NCBI GenBank assembly: GCA_039818945.1
Contig: JBCBSZ010000011.1
Span: 1-64,000, forward strand
Reading direction: 5' to 3'
DNA: 64,000 nt
Source: JBCBSZ01 sp039818945
GTDB lineage: Bacteria > Actinomycetota > Acidimicrobiia > Acidimicrobiales > Poriferisodalaceae
Below are positions 9,078 through 16,480 of the stretch, one piece after another. The notes under the pieces were generated by a model, which saw only the letters and a program-made list of their open reading frames with translations, did not search any database and was not told the origin of the DNA. Numbering within the stretch: the first letter of the stretch is position 1; each line of letters begins with the position of its first letter. A program made the translations under genes and the position numbers.

Positions 9078-9257
9078 ATGACGCGAAGGGCGTGGACCGC
9101 CGAGGAGTTCGCTGCGCTGTCGCCTGCGGAGCAGGACGCCGTGTTCGACGCCAGCGTCGCCACCGACCTCGACGATGTCCCGGCGGAGTTCATCGATCGG
9201 GTCCGCACCCGGTTCGAGGCCCGCCTTGCCGAACGAGACGGCCGCCGGTCGCGATGA
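9078..9257 (+). CDS. Small hypothetical protein, possible antitoxin-like partner
   Basis: A 59-residue ORF (MTRRAWTAEEFAAL...) that is acidic in the middle and Arg-rich at the end. Its TGA overlaps the ATG of the next ORF in an ATGA arrangement, typical of translationally coupled pairs. There is no clear Shine-Dalgarno. The size, charge and coupled partner resemble small type II toxin-antitoxin modules, but I do not recognise the family, so this is inference only. Confidence 0.55.
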   Translation: MTRRAWTAEEFAALSPAEQDAVFDASVATDLDDVPAEFIDRVRTRFEARLAERDGRRSR

Positions 9258-9568
9258 GCCCGCAGCGCCGCCCGGTTCGGGCGACGCGAGAGCTCTTCGA
9301 TGATCTGGACCGCCAGCTGCCCCGCGAACGGGGTCCGAACGGAGAGCCTTCGACCGTCGACTTTCAGGCGTCAGAGCTGCTCCGCATCGTCGAGCGATTC
9401 GCCACTGGGTATGACGAGCTTCCCGAGCTCATCGACGGTCGACCGGAGTATCGGATCCTGGTGGCGACAGGTGTGCTCGTGCCCCGCCTGAGCGTCATCG
9501 GCCAGCTCGCTTCCGATGGGGCTGTCGAGCTCATCCAGCTCGACATCGATCTCGAGGCCGGTTGGTAG
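9254..9568 (+). CDS. Small hypothetical protein, coupled to the upstream ORF
   Basis: A 104-residue ORF starting at the ATG that overlaps the preceding stop codon. The sequence (TRELFDDLDRQLPRERGPNGEPS, ERFATGYDELPELIDGRPEYRILV) looks like a compact alpha/beta protein and resembles short actinobacterial hypotheticals. No catalytic motif was recognised. A longer in-frame start at 8996 would run through the upstream ORF and is not supported by composition. A toxin-antitoxin pair is one possible reading. Confidence 0.6.
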   Translation: MSPQRRPVRATRELFDDLDRQLPRERGPNGEPSTVDFQASELLRIVERFATGYDELPELIDGRPEYRILVATGVLVPRLSVIGQLASDGAVELIQLDIDLEAGW

Positions 9569-9682
9569 GCAGCCCGTCGTGATGTGTCCGTTCGCACCCT
9601 TGTTGGCGAGCGCTCGGGGACAGCGCCGTGGCCGTGCGCGTGTGCGGCTCCGCAGGACCGTTTGGGGCAGGGAGGTGTCGGC

Positions 9683-9934
9683 ATGAGCGCAGCTCAGGTC
9701 TACGCCGAGCACGGTCCTTGGCGGTGTTGGCTGCGCTGGGACGACCGGCGCGCGCCGTTGCTCGAGCTCGTGTGGATGCTGTCGGGGATGGTCCCTCGGG
9801 TGCTGGTCCAGGTTGGCCCGGCTGACGAGGCAGATGCTCCAGGCGGCAAGCTGGTTGGATCAGATTCGGAGCCGTTCGGGTCGGACGCACTGCTCGCGTT
9901 GCTGCAGCAGCGATCCGCGGAGTGGGCGTCGTGA
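9683..9934 (+). CDS. Small hypothetical protein
   Basis: An 83-residue ORF starting MSAAQVYAEHGPWRCWLRWDDRR, with a good ribosome site GGAGG at 9671-9675, seven bases before the ATG. No family was recognised. The stop overlaps a GTG (GTGA at 9931-9934) that opens a further 45-codon Arg-rich frame ending at 10068; that second frame is weakly supported. The gene continues the run of tiny same-strand ORFs begun at 9078. Confidence 0.5.
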   Translation: MSAAQVYAEHGPWRCWLRWDDRRAPLLELVWMLSGMVPRVLVQVGPADEADAPGGKLVGSDSEPFGSDALLALLQQRSAEWAS

Positions 9935-10122
9935 AGACGCACGGCGGACTGGTGAGGCCGGTGGAGAGGCCGCTGTCGATGCGGACGGTGCGCCGCGTCA
10001 CCCGGAGCGCGGGCGTGACTCGGTCGCAGCGATGTGATCGTCGACCTTGCGTCGGGCCCGCTCGATGAGGCCCGGCGGAACATGCTCAGGGACGGCGAGG
10101 CGGCCGTTGCGGGCGACCGCCG

Positions 10123-10890
10123 TCAGCGGGGCTTGGCGCCGCCGCCGACGCGGAGGGTCTCGCCGCTGACCCAGCTGGCGGCGTCGGAGGCGAGGTAGAC
10201 GCACGCCGCCCCGATGTCCTCCGGCGTGCCGAGGCGGCCGAGCGGGATGTTCCACTCCTCGAGCAGCTCGTCGAGCTCGTCCTCGCCCTTGCCGACCGCG
10301 GTGAGCATGACCTCGGTCGGGATGGCACCGGGGGCCACGCCGTTGACCCGCACCGACGGTGCCAGCTCGGCCGACAGGGTCATGGTCAGCGAGTTCACCC
10401 CCGCCTTCGCCGCCCCGTAGTGAGCGCTGCCCGGCGCGGGCCCGGTGCCGGCGCCCGAGCTGATGTTGATGATCGAGCCGCCGTCCATGTGGGCGAAGGC
10501 GATCCGGCTGGCCACGTAGACGGCCGTGAGGTTGAGGTCGATCGTGCGGTGCCACTCCTCGATGGGGAGCTGCTCGGCCGGCATGCGCATCGGGGAGCCG
10601 CCGGCGTTGTTCACCCACGTCGTCAGCGACCCGAACTCGTCGACGGCCCGTCGCGCCAACGCCTCGATCGCCGCGTGATCGGTCACGTCGGTGGGCTGGG
10701 CGACGGCCCGACCGCCCGCCTCGCGGATGGACGCGGCGACCCGCTCGATCTCGTCGCGCCTGCGGGCGGCGACGACCACCGCAGCTCCGGCCTCGGCGAA
10801 CGCGCGGGCGATGCCCTCGCCGATGCCCCGGCCTCCGCCGGTGACGACGGCCACCTGGCCGTCCATGCGAAACAGATCGAGCACTGCCAT
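10123..10890 (-). CDS. Short-chain dehydrogenase/reductase (SDR)
   Basis: A 255-residue classical SDR. It has the cofactor motif TGGGRGIGEGIA (TGxxxGxG), the structural NNAG (residues ~91-94), the catalytic Ser in NISSGAG and the YxxxK motif in HYGAAKAG. The C-terminus has the usual PEDIGAACVYLASDAASWVSG pattern. It probably oxidises or reduces an alcohol/ketone with NAD(P)(H). The start is the ATG at 10890 (MAVLDLFRMDG). It is divergent from the selenoprotein peroxidase across 67 bases. Confidence 0.9.
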   Translation of the reverse strand: MAVLDLFRMDGQVAVVTGGGRGIGEGIARAFAEAGAAVVVAARRRDEIERVAASIREAGGRAVAQPTDVTDHAAIEALARRAVDEFGSLTTWVNNAGGSPMRMPAEQLPIEEWHRTIDLNLTAVYVASRIAFAHMDGGSIINISSGAGTGPAPGSAHYGAAKAGVNSLTMTLSAELAPSVRVNGVAPGAIPTEVMLTAVGKGEDELDELLEEWNIPLGRLGTPEDIGAACVYLASDAASWVSGETLRVGGGAKPR

Positions 10891-10957
10891 CTGACGCCCC
10901 TCGTGGTCGGGCCGCCAACGTAGGCGGTCTACGGTGCTGGAGACCCGAGGAGGCTGC

Positions 10958-11437
10958 ATGACCACGTTCCACGAGCTCACGATGACGTCGATCACCGGCG
11001 AGGACGTCGACTTCGACCGGTATGCCGGGCAGGTCTGTCTGGTCGTCAACGTCGCGAGCAAGTGAGGCCTCACCCCCCAGTACGCAGGTCTGCGTACGCT
11101 TCATCACGACCTCGCCGATCGCGGCTTCACGGTCCTCGCGTTCCCGTGCAACCAGTTCGGTGACCAGGAGCCCGGCACCGACGCCGAGATCCTCGAGTTC
11201 GCCCGGTCGAACTACGACGCCGACTTCCCGATGTTCTCCAAGATCGAGGTGAACGGCGACGGCGCCTGCGAGCTGTACCGGTTCCTCCGGGCCGAGCAGC
11301 CCGGCGAGGGAGAGACCGACGACATCACGTGGAACTTCGAGAAGTTCATCGTCGATCGGGAGGGCCGGCCGGTGGCGCGCTTCGGGCCGATGACGACGCC
11401 GGAGGAGCTCGCCGAGGAGCTCCCGACGTACCTCTGA
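10958..11437 (+). CDS. Selenocysteine-containing glutathione peroxidase-like protein (TGA read as Sec)
   Basis: Translating from the ATG at 10958 (ribosome site GAGGAGG at 10947-10953) gives a 159-residue glutathione peroxidase in which the catalytic residue is encoded by TGA at 11063-11065 (codon 36). The flanking residues are NVASK-(TGA)-GLTPQYAGL, exactly where family members have NVASKCG or NVASKUG. The same frame continues without another stop through FPCNQFGDQEPG and WNFEKF to 11437, keeping the catalytic tetrad Sec36, Gln70, Trp125, Asn126. A strong SECIS-like hairpin follows the TGA. Function: reduction of hydroperoxides, in bacteria often with thioredoxin. A conventional call would report only a fragment from 11231 or a pseudogene. 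Sec machinery (selA/B/C/D) is not in this window. Confidence 0.9.
11066..11100 (+). promoter_or_regulatory. Bacterial SECIS element for selenocysteine insertion
   Basis: Just after the in-frame TGA (11063-11065) lies a perfect 7-bp stem, 11080-11086 (GTACGCA) with 11091-11097 (TGCGTAC), capped by the tetraloop GGTC at 11087-11090. The loop begins 21 bases after the TGA, within the usual range for bacterial SECIS. The top of the hairpin, GCAGGTCTGC, matches the apical stem-loop I recall for E. coli fdhF, the part SelB recognises. Confidence 0.88.
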
Positions 11438-11453
11438 ACGGCAGCGTCGCCGA

Positions 11454-11735
11454 TCAGTCGATCAGGGCCGCCACCCGCGCTCGGGTGGCGGCCTTGTCGC
11501 GGAACCAGTCGGCGTTGATCGCCGTCCAGGGTGCCGACGCCGCAGGTACGTCGGCCTCGGCGTAGATGGCGCCGACCGGGCAGGCCACGAGGCAGGCGTC
11601 GCAGTCGATGCACGCGTCGGGGTCGATGTAGCAGATCTCGTCGGCGTGCTCGGTGTGGATGCAGTCGACCGGGCAGACCTCGACGCACGACTGATCCTTC
11701 ACCCCGACGCAGGCTTCGGCGATCACGTAGGTCAT
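11454..11735 (-). CDS. Seven-iron ferredoxin (3Fe-4S/4Fe-4S)
   Basis: A 93-residue ferredoxin starting MTYVIAEACVGVKDQ, the usual start of actinobacterial FdxA-type proteins. The first cluster uses a C-x7-C-x3-C spacing (CVGVKDQSCVEVCPVDC) typical of 3Fe-4S plus shared ligands. The second has C-x2-C-x2-C-x3-CP (CIDCDACLVACP) for 4Fe-4S. It carries electrons, plausibly to the divergently encoded P450 whose start is 43 bases away. Confidence 0.9.
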   Translation of the reverse strand: MTYVIAEACVGVKDQSCVEVCPVDCIHTEHADEICYIDPDACIDCDACLVACPVGAIYAEADVPAASAPWTAINADWFRDKAATRARVAALID

Positions 11736-11778
11736 GACGGGGGATATGGTCGCGCACGGGGACGACACGGGGAGCACG

Positions 11779-13227
11779 ATGACGACCACGGACGATCTCG
11801 GGCTGGCCCTCGATCGGGTGTTCGGACTCGATCAGGAGGTGGCCGAGCCGGGGGCACGACTCCGGGTCCCGTCGATGCCGCTCGGCACGGCCTACGACAT
11901 GGGCACGGCCGAGGACGGGACCCCGTTGTTCGACCCGAGGATCTTCGACACCCCCGAGTTCGCCCGGAACCCGTACCCGTACTACCGGATCCTGCGCGAC
12001 CACTACCCGGTGTTCCACGACCAGCTGCACAACGCGTACTACGTCACCCGCTACGACGACATCACCGAGTGCTACCTCGACGACGTCGGCTACAACACGA
12101 TCCCCAAGGGCTCGTCGAGCGGGGTGCTCGGCAACACCCAGCTCGAGCTGAGCGGCATCGAGCACCGCCGCCGTCGCAACCTCTACGGCCGCCACCTCGT
12201 CGGGCGAGCGCTCGACCGGCGCGTGCCGGTCATCCAGCGCCTCGCCGAGGAGATGATCGACGAGTTCGCCGACCCGGATCGCCTCGGGTCCGCGGTCATC
12301 GACGAGCGGAGCGGCCGTCGGGTCGTCGAGCTGGGCGCCGCGTTCGCCAACGACTTCCCGATCCGGGTCGTGTGCCAGGTGCTCGGCATCCCCGACGAGG
12401 CCCGGGACCGGTTCTTCTACTGGTACGACTCGATGATGTCCGGGCTCGGTGGCTCGGCGACGCACCGGCAGGGGCTGGAGGCGCGCCAGGACCTGGAGGA
12501 CTACGTCGAGGAGCTCGTCGTCGCCCGACGAGACGAGCCGACGTTCGTGCTCGGCGACGACGGCCGCCCGATCGGCCTCGACATCATCTCGGAGCTGTGC
12601 ACGACCGAGGTCGACGGCGACCTGCTGTCCACCGAGGAGATCACCTCCAACATCGCGCTCGTCGTCGGGGGCGGGGGTGAGACGACCCGGGGCGCGATCC
12701 TCAACCTCTGGTACCTGCTGCTCCAGCACCCCGAGCAGTACGCCGCGGTGCGCGGCGACGAGACGCTCTGGGACGCGGCGTTCCACGAGACCCTCCGCCA
12801 CTCCACCTCGATCGGCGGCCAGCCGCGGCACAACACCTACGACGTCGAACTGCACGGCGTGAAGATCCCGGCCGGGTCGCTCATCAACATGGTCGACGTC
12901 TCGGCCAACCACGACGAGCGGGTGTTCAGCGAGCCGGAGCGCTTCGACATCCACCGAGAGGACCTCTACGCCGGCAAGCTGCTGCGCAGCGGCTACCGCA
13001 AGGAGGGCACGTGCTCGCACATGGCCTTCGGCGTCGGTCCCCACATGTGCCCCGGGGCGTGGATCTCGCAACAGGAGACCGTCGAGGGGTCCAAGTTGCT
13101 CGCCGAGCGGTTGGGTGACCCGCGCATCTCGGTCGACCGCATGCCCAAGGACATCGACGGCGAGTCGCTCGCCCCGATCGGCCTCGGTTCGATCCGAGAG
13201 CTGTGGATCGAGTTCGACCCGAGATGA
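11779..13227 (+). CDS. Cytochrome P450 (canonical)
   Basis: A 482-residue P450. The heme loop AFGVGPHMCPGAW is intact with axial Cys424. The I-helix oxygen-activation motif is GGGGETTRG and the ExxR motif is HETLRH. An ATG 15 codons upstream is possible, but the ATG at 11779 follows GGGGAGC at a suitable distance. It expects a ferredoxin partner, and one is encoded divergently next door. Its stop overlaps the start of a second P450-like gene (ATGA), so the two proteins are probably made together. The substrate cannot be read from sequence. Confidence 0.92.
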   Translation: MTTTDDLGLALDRVFGLDQEVAEPGARLRVPSMPLGTAYDMGTAEDGTPLFDPRIFDTPEFARNPYPYYRILRDHYPVFHDQLHNAYYVTRYDDITECYLDDVGYNTIPKGSSSGVLGNTQLELSGIEHRRRRNLYGRHLVGRALDRRVPVIQRLAEEMIDEFADPDRLGSAVIDERSGRRVVELGAAFANDFPIRVVCQVLGIPDEARDRFFYWYDSMMSGLGGSATHRQGLEARQDLEDYVEELVVARRDEPTFVLGDDGRPIGLDIISELCTTEVDGDLLSTEEITSNIALVVGGGGETTRGAILNLWYLLLQHPEQYAAVRGDETLWDAAFHETLRHSTSIGGQPRHNTYDVELHGVKIPAGSLINMVDVSANHDERVFSEPERFDIHREDLYAGKLLRSGYRKEGTCSHMAFGVGPHMCPGAWISQQETVEGSKLLAERLGDPRISVDRMPKDIDGESLAPIGLGSIRELWIEFDPR

Positions 13228-14492
13228 CCGACCCGGGCTACCGCACCTACGAGGTCTACCAGCGCGAGCGCGTCGGACAGTCGACGCCCGACATCTCCCC
13301 GCGCGACCTGATCTCCGAGCGGTTCCTCGGCGACCCGTACCCGACGCTCACCGTGCTGCGCGAGCAGTACCCCTGCTACCGGGACTGGGGCGGCAACTCC
13401 TTCTGGGTCACCCGCTACGACGACGTGACCTCGCTGCTCGCCGACGAGGCCAACTTCGAGACCCGACCACGGGCCTGGCACCTGGGCCTCGAGGAGGGCC
13501 GCGACCTGTGCCACCTCCCGGAGGTCGCTGCGGCCTGGGCGGCCGGCATCGAGTCCAACGCGGAGTCCGTCGCCGGCATCATCGTGGACCGGCTCGTCCC
13601 CGGTGGCCGCTTCGATCTCGCCCGCGACCTCGCGGCGCGGTTCCCGATCGAGCTGCTGGTCCGCGTGCTCGACGTCCCGACCATCGATCGCGGCGCGCTC
13701 GCCGACCGCTACTGGCGACTCCACCTCGGTGCCGGCTGGGAGCCCCGGGCACGGGCCGCAGGGCTGCAGGCGGCAGCCGAGCTGGCCGCGGAGTTCGACC
13801 GCCTCCTCGACGAGCGGCGGGCCGATCCCGGACCGGACCTGCTCTCGGCGGTCGCCCTCGCCGATGTCGACGGCGACAAGACCACCGGCTCCGACGTCGT
13901 GGCGACGCTGCTCGAGATCGACCACCAGACGGTCCACGGATCGCTCGCGAACCTCTGGTTCCTGCTCCTCACCCACCCGGACGAGCTGATGGCGGTCGAG
14001 GACGATCCGCGCCTGATGAAGAGCGCGTACCTGGAGGCGTTGCGCCATTCGCCGCCGGTCCAGACGGCCCGGCGGTTCACCCGCCGCGAGGTCGAGCGCT
14101 TCGGCCGCCTCCTCCCGGAGGGTGCGCTGGTCCACTGCTCGGCTGCCGCCGCCAACCGCGACCCCAGGGTGTTCGACGATCCCGACCGGTTCGACATCGA
14201 GCGCAAGGACCTCACCCAGCGCGAGCCGCGGGGCCAGTATCGGGCCGACGGGCTGCCGTCGGGCATCTCGGTGGGCACCGGGCCACCGTCGAAGCACCCG
14301 GCCGTGCCCGAGGACCGGCCCCGCTCGCTGTACGCGATCACCCGCGACATCGTCGTGACCGTCAGCCGGACCCTGCTGGCCGCGGCGCCGGGTCTGCGCA
14401 TCGTCGACGGCGCCGATCCGAGCCTGCGGTCGCTGCGGCTGGGGGAGATGCGCACCTGCTGGTCCCTGCCGGTGGAGTCCGGCTCGAGGTGA
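13224..14492 (+). CDS. P450-fold protein lacking the heme-ligand cysteine
   Basis: A 422-residue protein that follows the P450 fold (ALRHSPP in the ExxR helix, VHCSAAAANRDPRVFDDPDRFDIERKDL) and aligns with its upstream neighbour. Where the neighbour has FGVGPHMCPG, this one has VGTGPPSKHP at residues 350-359, so the axial Cys is Lys357 and no other Cys lies in the loop. The I-helix motif is LEIDHQTVHG instead of GGGGETTRG, so oxygen activation is also lost. Length is normal and the frame undamaged. Precedent: EryCII/DesVIII are Cys-less P450 homologues acting as protein partners. Inference: a non-catalytic subunit for the coupled P450. Confidence 0.85.
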   Translation: MTDPGYRTYEVYQRERVGQSTPDISPRDLISERFLGDPYPTLTVLREQYPCYRDWGGNSFWVTRYDDVTSLLADEANFETRPRAWHLGLEEGRDLCHLPEVAAAWAAGIESNAESVAGIIVDRLVPGGRFDLARDLAARFPIELLVRVLDVPTIDRGALADRYWRLHLGAGWEPRARAAGLQAAAELAAEFDRLLDERRADPGPDLLSAVALADVDGDKTTGSDVVATLLEIDHQTVHGSLANLWFLLLTHPDELMAVEDDPRLMKSAYLEALRHSPPVQTARRFTRREVERFGRLLPEGALVHCSAAAANRDPRVFDDPDRFDIERKDLTQREPRGQYRADGLPSGISVGTGPPSKHPAVPEDRPRSLYAITRDIVVTVSRTLLAAAPGLRIVDGADPSLRSLRLGEMRTCWSLPVESGSR

Positions 14493-15682
14493 CGACCCGG
14501 CACGTCGACGACGATCATCGCCGCCGACTGCTGGTCGAACGGCAGCTCCTCGGGGGCGGGCGCAGCGGTCGCTCGATCGACGAGGTGGCCGGCGCACTGG
14601 CGTTGCTCCACTCGACGGACCCGTCGACGCCCTACCTGTCGATCGCAGCGCGCTCGGATGCCTCGGCGGCCGATGTCGAGGCCTGGTGCTACGAGGACCG
14701 GTCGATGCTGCGCCACACGACGATCCGCCGCACGGTCTTCGTGATGCCGCTCGACGTCGTGGCGTTGGCGCACGGTGCCGTCAACGAACCGATCGTCGCG
14801 AAGCTCCGAGCGCAGCTCGTCGAGTGGATCGACGCGTCGCCCGACACCGACGAGCCGGCCGACGGCTTCCTCGACGCCGTCGAGCGCGAGGTGGTCGACG
14901 TGCTCCGCGAGCGCGGGGCGATGAGCGGCACCGCGCTGGCCGAGGAGGTGGCGGGGCTGCGGCTCGTGTTCGAGCCGGCGCCGGGGAAGTCCTACTCCAA
15001 GCCGATGCGGATCACCTCCAAGGTCCTGGAGATCCTCGCCGCCGAGGGTCGCATCTGCCGCGGCCGGCCGACCGGGCGCGACCTGACATCGGGCGCCTGG
15101 ACCTGGGAGGCCATCGACGCGCGACTTCCGGGTGGCATCGAGCCGATGCCTCCCGACGAGGCGCTGGCGGGGCTGTTCCGCCGGTACCTGTCGGTCTTCG
15201 GACCGGCGACCGTGACCGACCTCGCCTGGTGGGCGGGCGTGACGAAGCGACGCGTCAAGGCGGCGCTGGCGGTGATCGGGGCCGAGGAGGTGTCACTCGA
15301 CGGGCCCGAGGCCGGCTCCGTCCTCGCCGGTGACGAGCTCGCGGCACCGACGACGGAGGGGGCCGTCTCGCTCCTGCCGGGCCTCGACTCGACCACGATG
15401 GGCTGGAAGCAGCGGGCCTGGTACGTCGACGACGATCCCGGCGCCGGGATCTTCGACCGCAACGGCAACGCCGGACCCACCGTCTGGCTCGACGGACGGG
15501 TGGTGGGGGTGTGGACCCAGCGGCCCGACGGCGAGATCGTCACCGAGCTGCACGACGACCTCGGGACGGACGGGCGGGCAGCGCTCGACGCCGAGGCCGA
15601 GCGCGTCGCGACGTGGCTCGGGGACATCCGGATCAAGTGGCGCTACCCGACCCCGATCACGAAGCGCCTCGTCGAGCCTTGA
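14489..15682 (+). CDS. Winged-helix DNA-binding domain protein (AlkZ/YcaQ superfamily, HTH_42)
   Basis: A 397-residue protein of the HTH_42 (former DUF1006) group, starting at a GTG that overlaps the preceding stop (GTGA). The N-terminal block RSIDEVAGALALLHSTDPSTPYLSIAARS and the central SVFGPATVTDLAWWAGVTKRRVKAAL are characteristic. Catalytic AlkZ/YcaQ glycosylases carry a Gln-x-Gln/Asp motif in the N-terminal block; here the equivalent reads HSTDP, so glycosylase activity is doubtful. It probably binds DNA. It is translationally coupled to the P450 pair. Confidence 0.75.
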   Translation: MTTRHVDDDHRRRLLVERQLLGGGRSGRSIDEVAGALALLHSTDPSTPYLSIAARSDASAADVEAWCYEDRSMLRHTTIRRTVFVMPLDVVALAHGAVNEPIVAKLRAQLVEWIDASPDTDEPADGFLDAVEREVVDVLRERGAMSGTALAEEVAGLRLVFEPAPGKSYSKPMRITSKVLEILAAEGRICRGRPTGRDLTSGAWTWEAIDARLPGGIEPMPPDEALAGLFRRYLSVFGPATVTDLAWWAGVTKRRVKAALAVIGAEEVSLDGPEAGSVLAGDELAAPTTEGAVSLLPGLDSTTMGWKQRAWYVDDDPGAGIFDRNGNAGPTVWLDGRVVGVWTQRPDGEIVTELHDDLGTDGRAALDAEAERVATWLGDIRIKWRYPTPITKRLVEP

Positions 15683-15732
15683 GGTCGTCGTCGCCGGGGA
15701 AGAACGTCGCCGGCGGCGCGGTTGGGCACGGC

Positions 15733-16377
15733 ATGCGCATTGATGTCTGGTCCGACGTCGTCTGCCCCTGGTGCTACCTCGGCAAGAAGCGGCTCGACGC
15801 CGCGCTCGACGGGATCGAGGGCGCCGAGGACATCGAGGTCCGGTGGCGGGCGTTCCAGCTCGACCCGACCGCCTCGACCGAGCCCGGCCCGCTCCAGCCG
15901 GTGATCGACGCCAAGTACGGGCCCGGAGCGTTCGACTCGATGTCGACTCGGCTGTCGGCGTTGGGTGCCGAGGACGGGATCGACTACCGCTGGGACGACG
16001 TCCAGCGGGTGTCGAGCAGGGCGGCGCTCGACCTCGTCGCCTGGGTGGAGGCCACCGAGGGGCCCGCCGTCGCCGACGCCCTCCACGAGCGGCTGTTCCG
16101 CGCCTACTTCACCGAGGGGGCCAACATCGCCGACCCGGACTCGCTGGTCGGCTGGGCCGTCGACGTCGGCGTCGACCGGGCGCTCGCGGCCGAGGCCGTC
16201 GCCTCGGGTGCCGGCGCCGCCACCGTCGACGAGGAGCTGGCGCAGGCGGGGCAGCGGGGCATCAACGGCGTGCCGGCGTTCGTGTTCGAGGACACCTGGC
16301 TGGTCTCGGGCGCGCAGGATGTCGAGACGCTGCGCTCGGTGATCGCGAAGGTGCGCGAGCGAGCCGCCGCCGGCTGA
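15733..16377 (+). CDS. DsbA-family oxidoreductase (FrnE-like)
   Basis: A 214-residue thioredoxin-fold protein with the active site C11-P-W-C14 near the N-terminus, the cis-Pro region GVPAFVFED and the inserted helical domain of the DsbA/FrnE subfamily. No signal peptide is visible, so it is cytoplasmic; relatives act as disulfide isomerases or 2-hydroxychromene-2-carboxylate isomerase-like proteins. The ATG at 15733 is the natural start. Two hairpins follow the stop. Confidence 0.88.
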   Translation: MRIDVWSDVVCPWCYLGKKRLDAALDGIEGAEDIEVRWRAFQLDPTASTEPGPLQPVIDAKYGPGAFDSMSTRLSALGAEDGIDYRWDDVQRVSSRAALDLVAWVEATEGPAVADALHERLFRAYFTEGANIADPDSLVGWAVDVGVDRALAAEAVASGAGAATVDEELAQAGQRGINGVPAFVFEDTWLVSGAQDVETLRSVIAKVRERAAAG

Positions 16378-16414
16378 GCCCTCGGCAGCCTCGCGGCAGC
16401 GCTCGGCTCGCGGT

Positions 16415-16442
16415 GCGAGGCGGGGCCCCACTCCCGCCTCGC
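16415..16442. terminator. Hairpin, 10-bp stem
   Basis: Perfect inverted repeat 16415-16424 / 16433-16442 (GCGAGGCGGG with its complement), loop of 8 bases, between the convergent DsbA-like and MazF genes. No T-tract. Confidence 0.5.
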
Positions 16443-16472
16443 CGAGACGTGCGGCCGTTGCCGCACGTCTCG
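16443..16472. terminator. Hairpin, 13-bp perfect stem
   Basis: Perfect inverted repeat 16443-16455 / 16460-16472 with tetraloop CGTT, directly abutting the previous hairpin and eight bases before the MazF stop. It is a likely bidirectional terminator separating the P450/DsbA transcript from the toxin-antitoxin transcript. Confidence 0.6.
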
Positions 16473-16480
16473 CGCCCGCC

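Noticed and set aside
9931..10068. A 45-residue Arg-rich frame beginning with GTG overlapping the stop at 9934
   Set aside because: Translation coupling is possible, but the composition (RRVTRSAGVTRSQRCDRRPC) looks like random high-GC sequence; mentioned only under its neighbour.
9998..10126. A 40-codon minus-strand frame directly after the SDR stop (NGRLAVPEHVPPGLIERARRK...)
   Set aside because: The peptide looks protein-like, but no ATG/GTG/TTG start is available; a CTG overlapping the SDR stop would be required. Left unannotated.
11231..11437. A separate short gene for the 3' part of the glutathione peroxidase
   Set aside because: It is the downstream part of the same frame as ATG 10958; the only interruption is the TGA at the Sec position, followed by a SECIS hairpin, so a single selenoprotein explains everything better.
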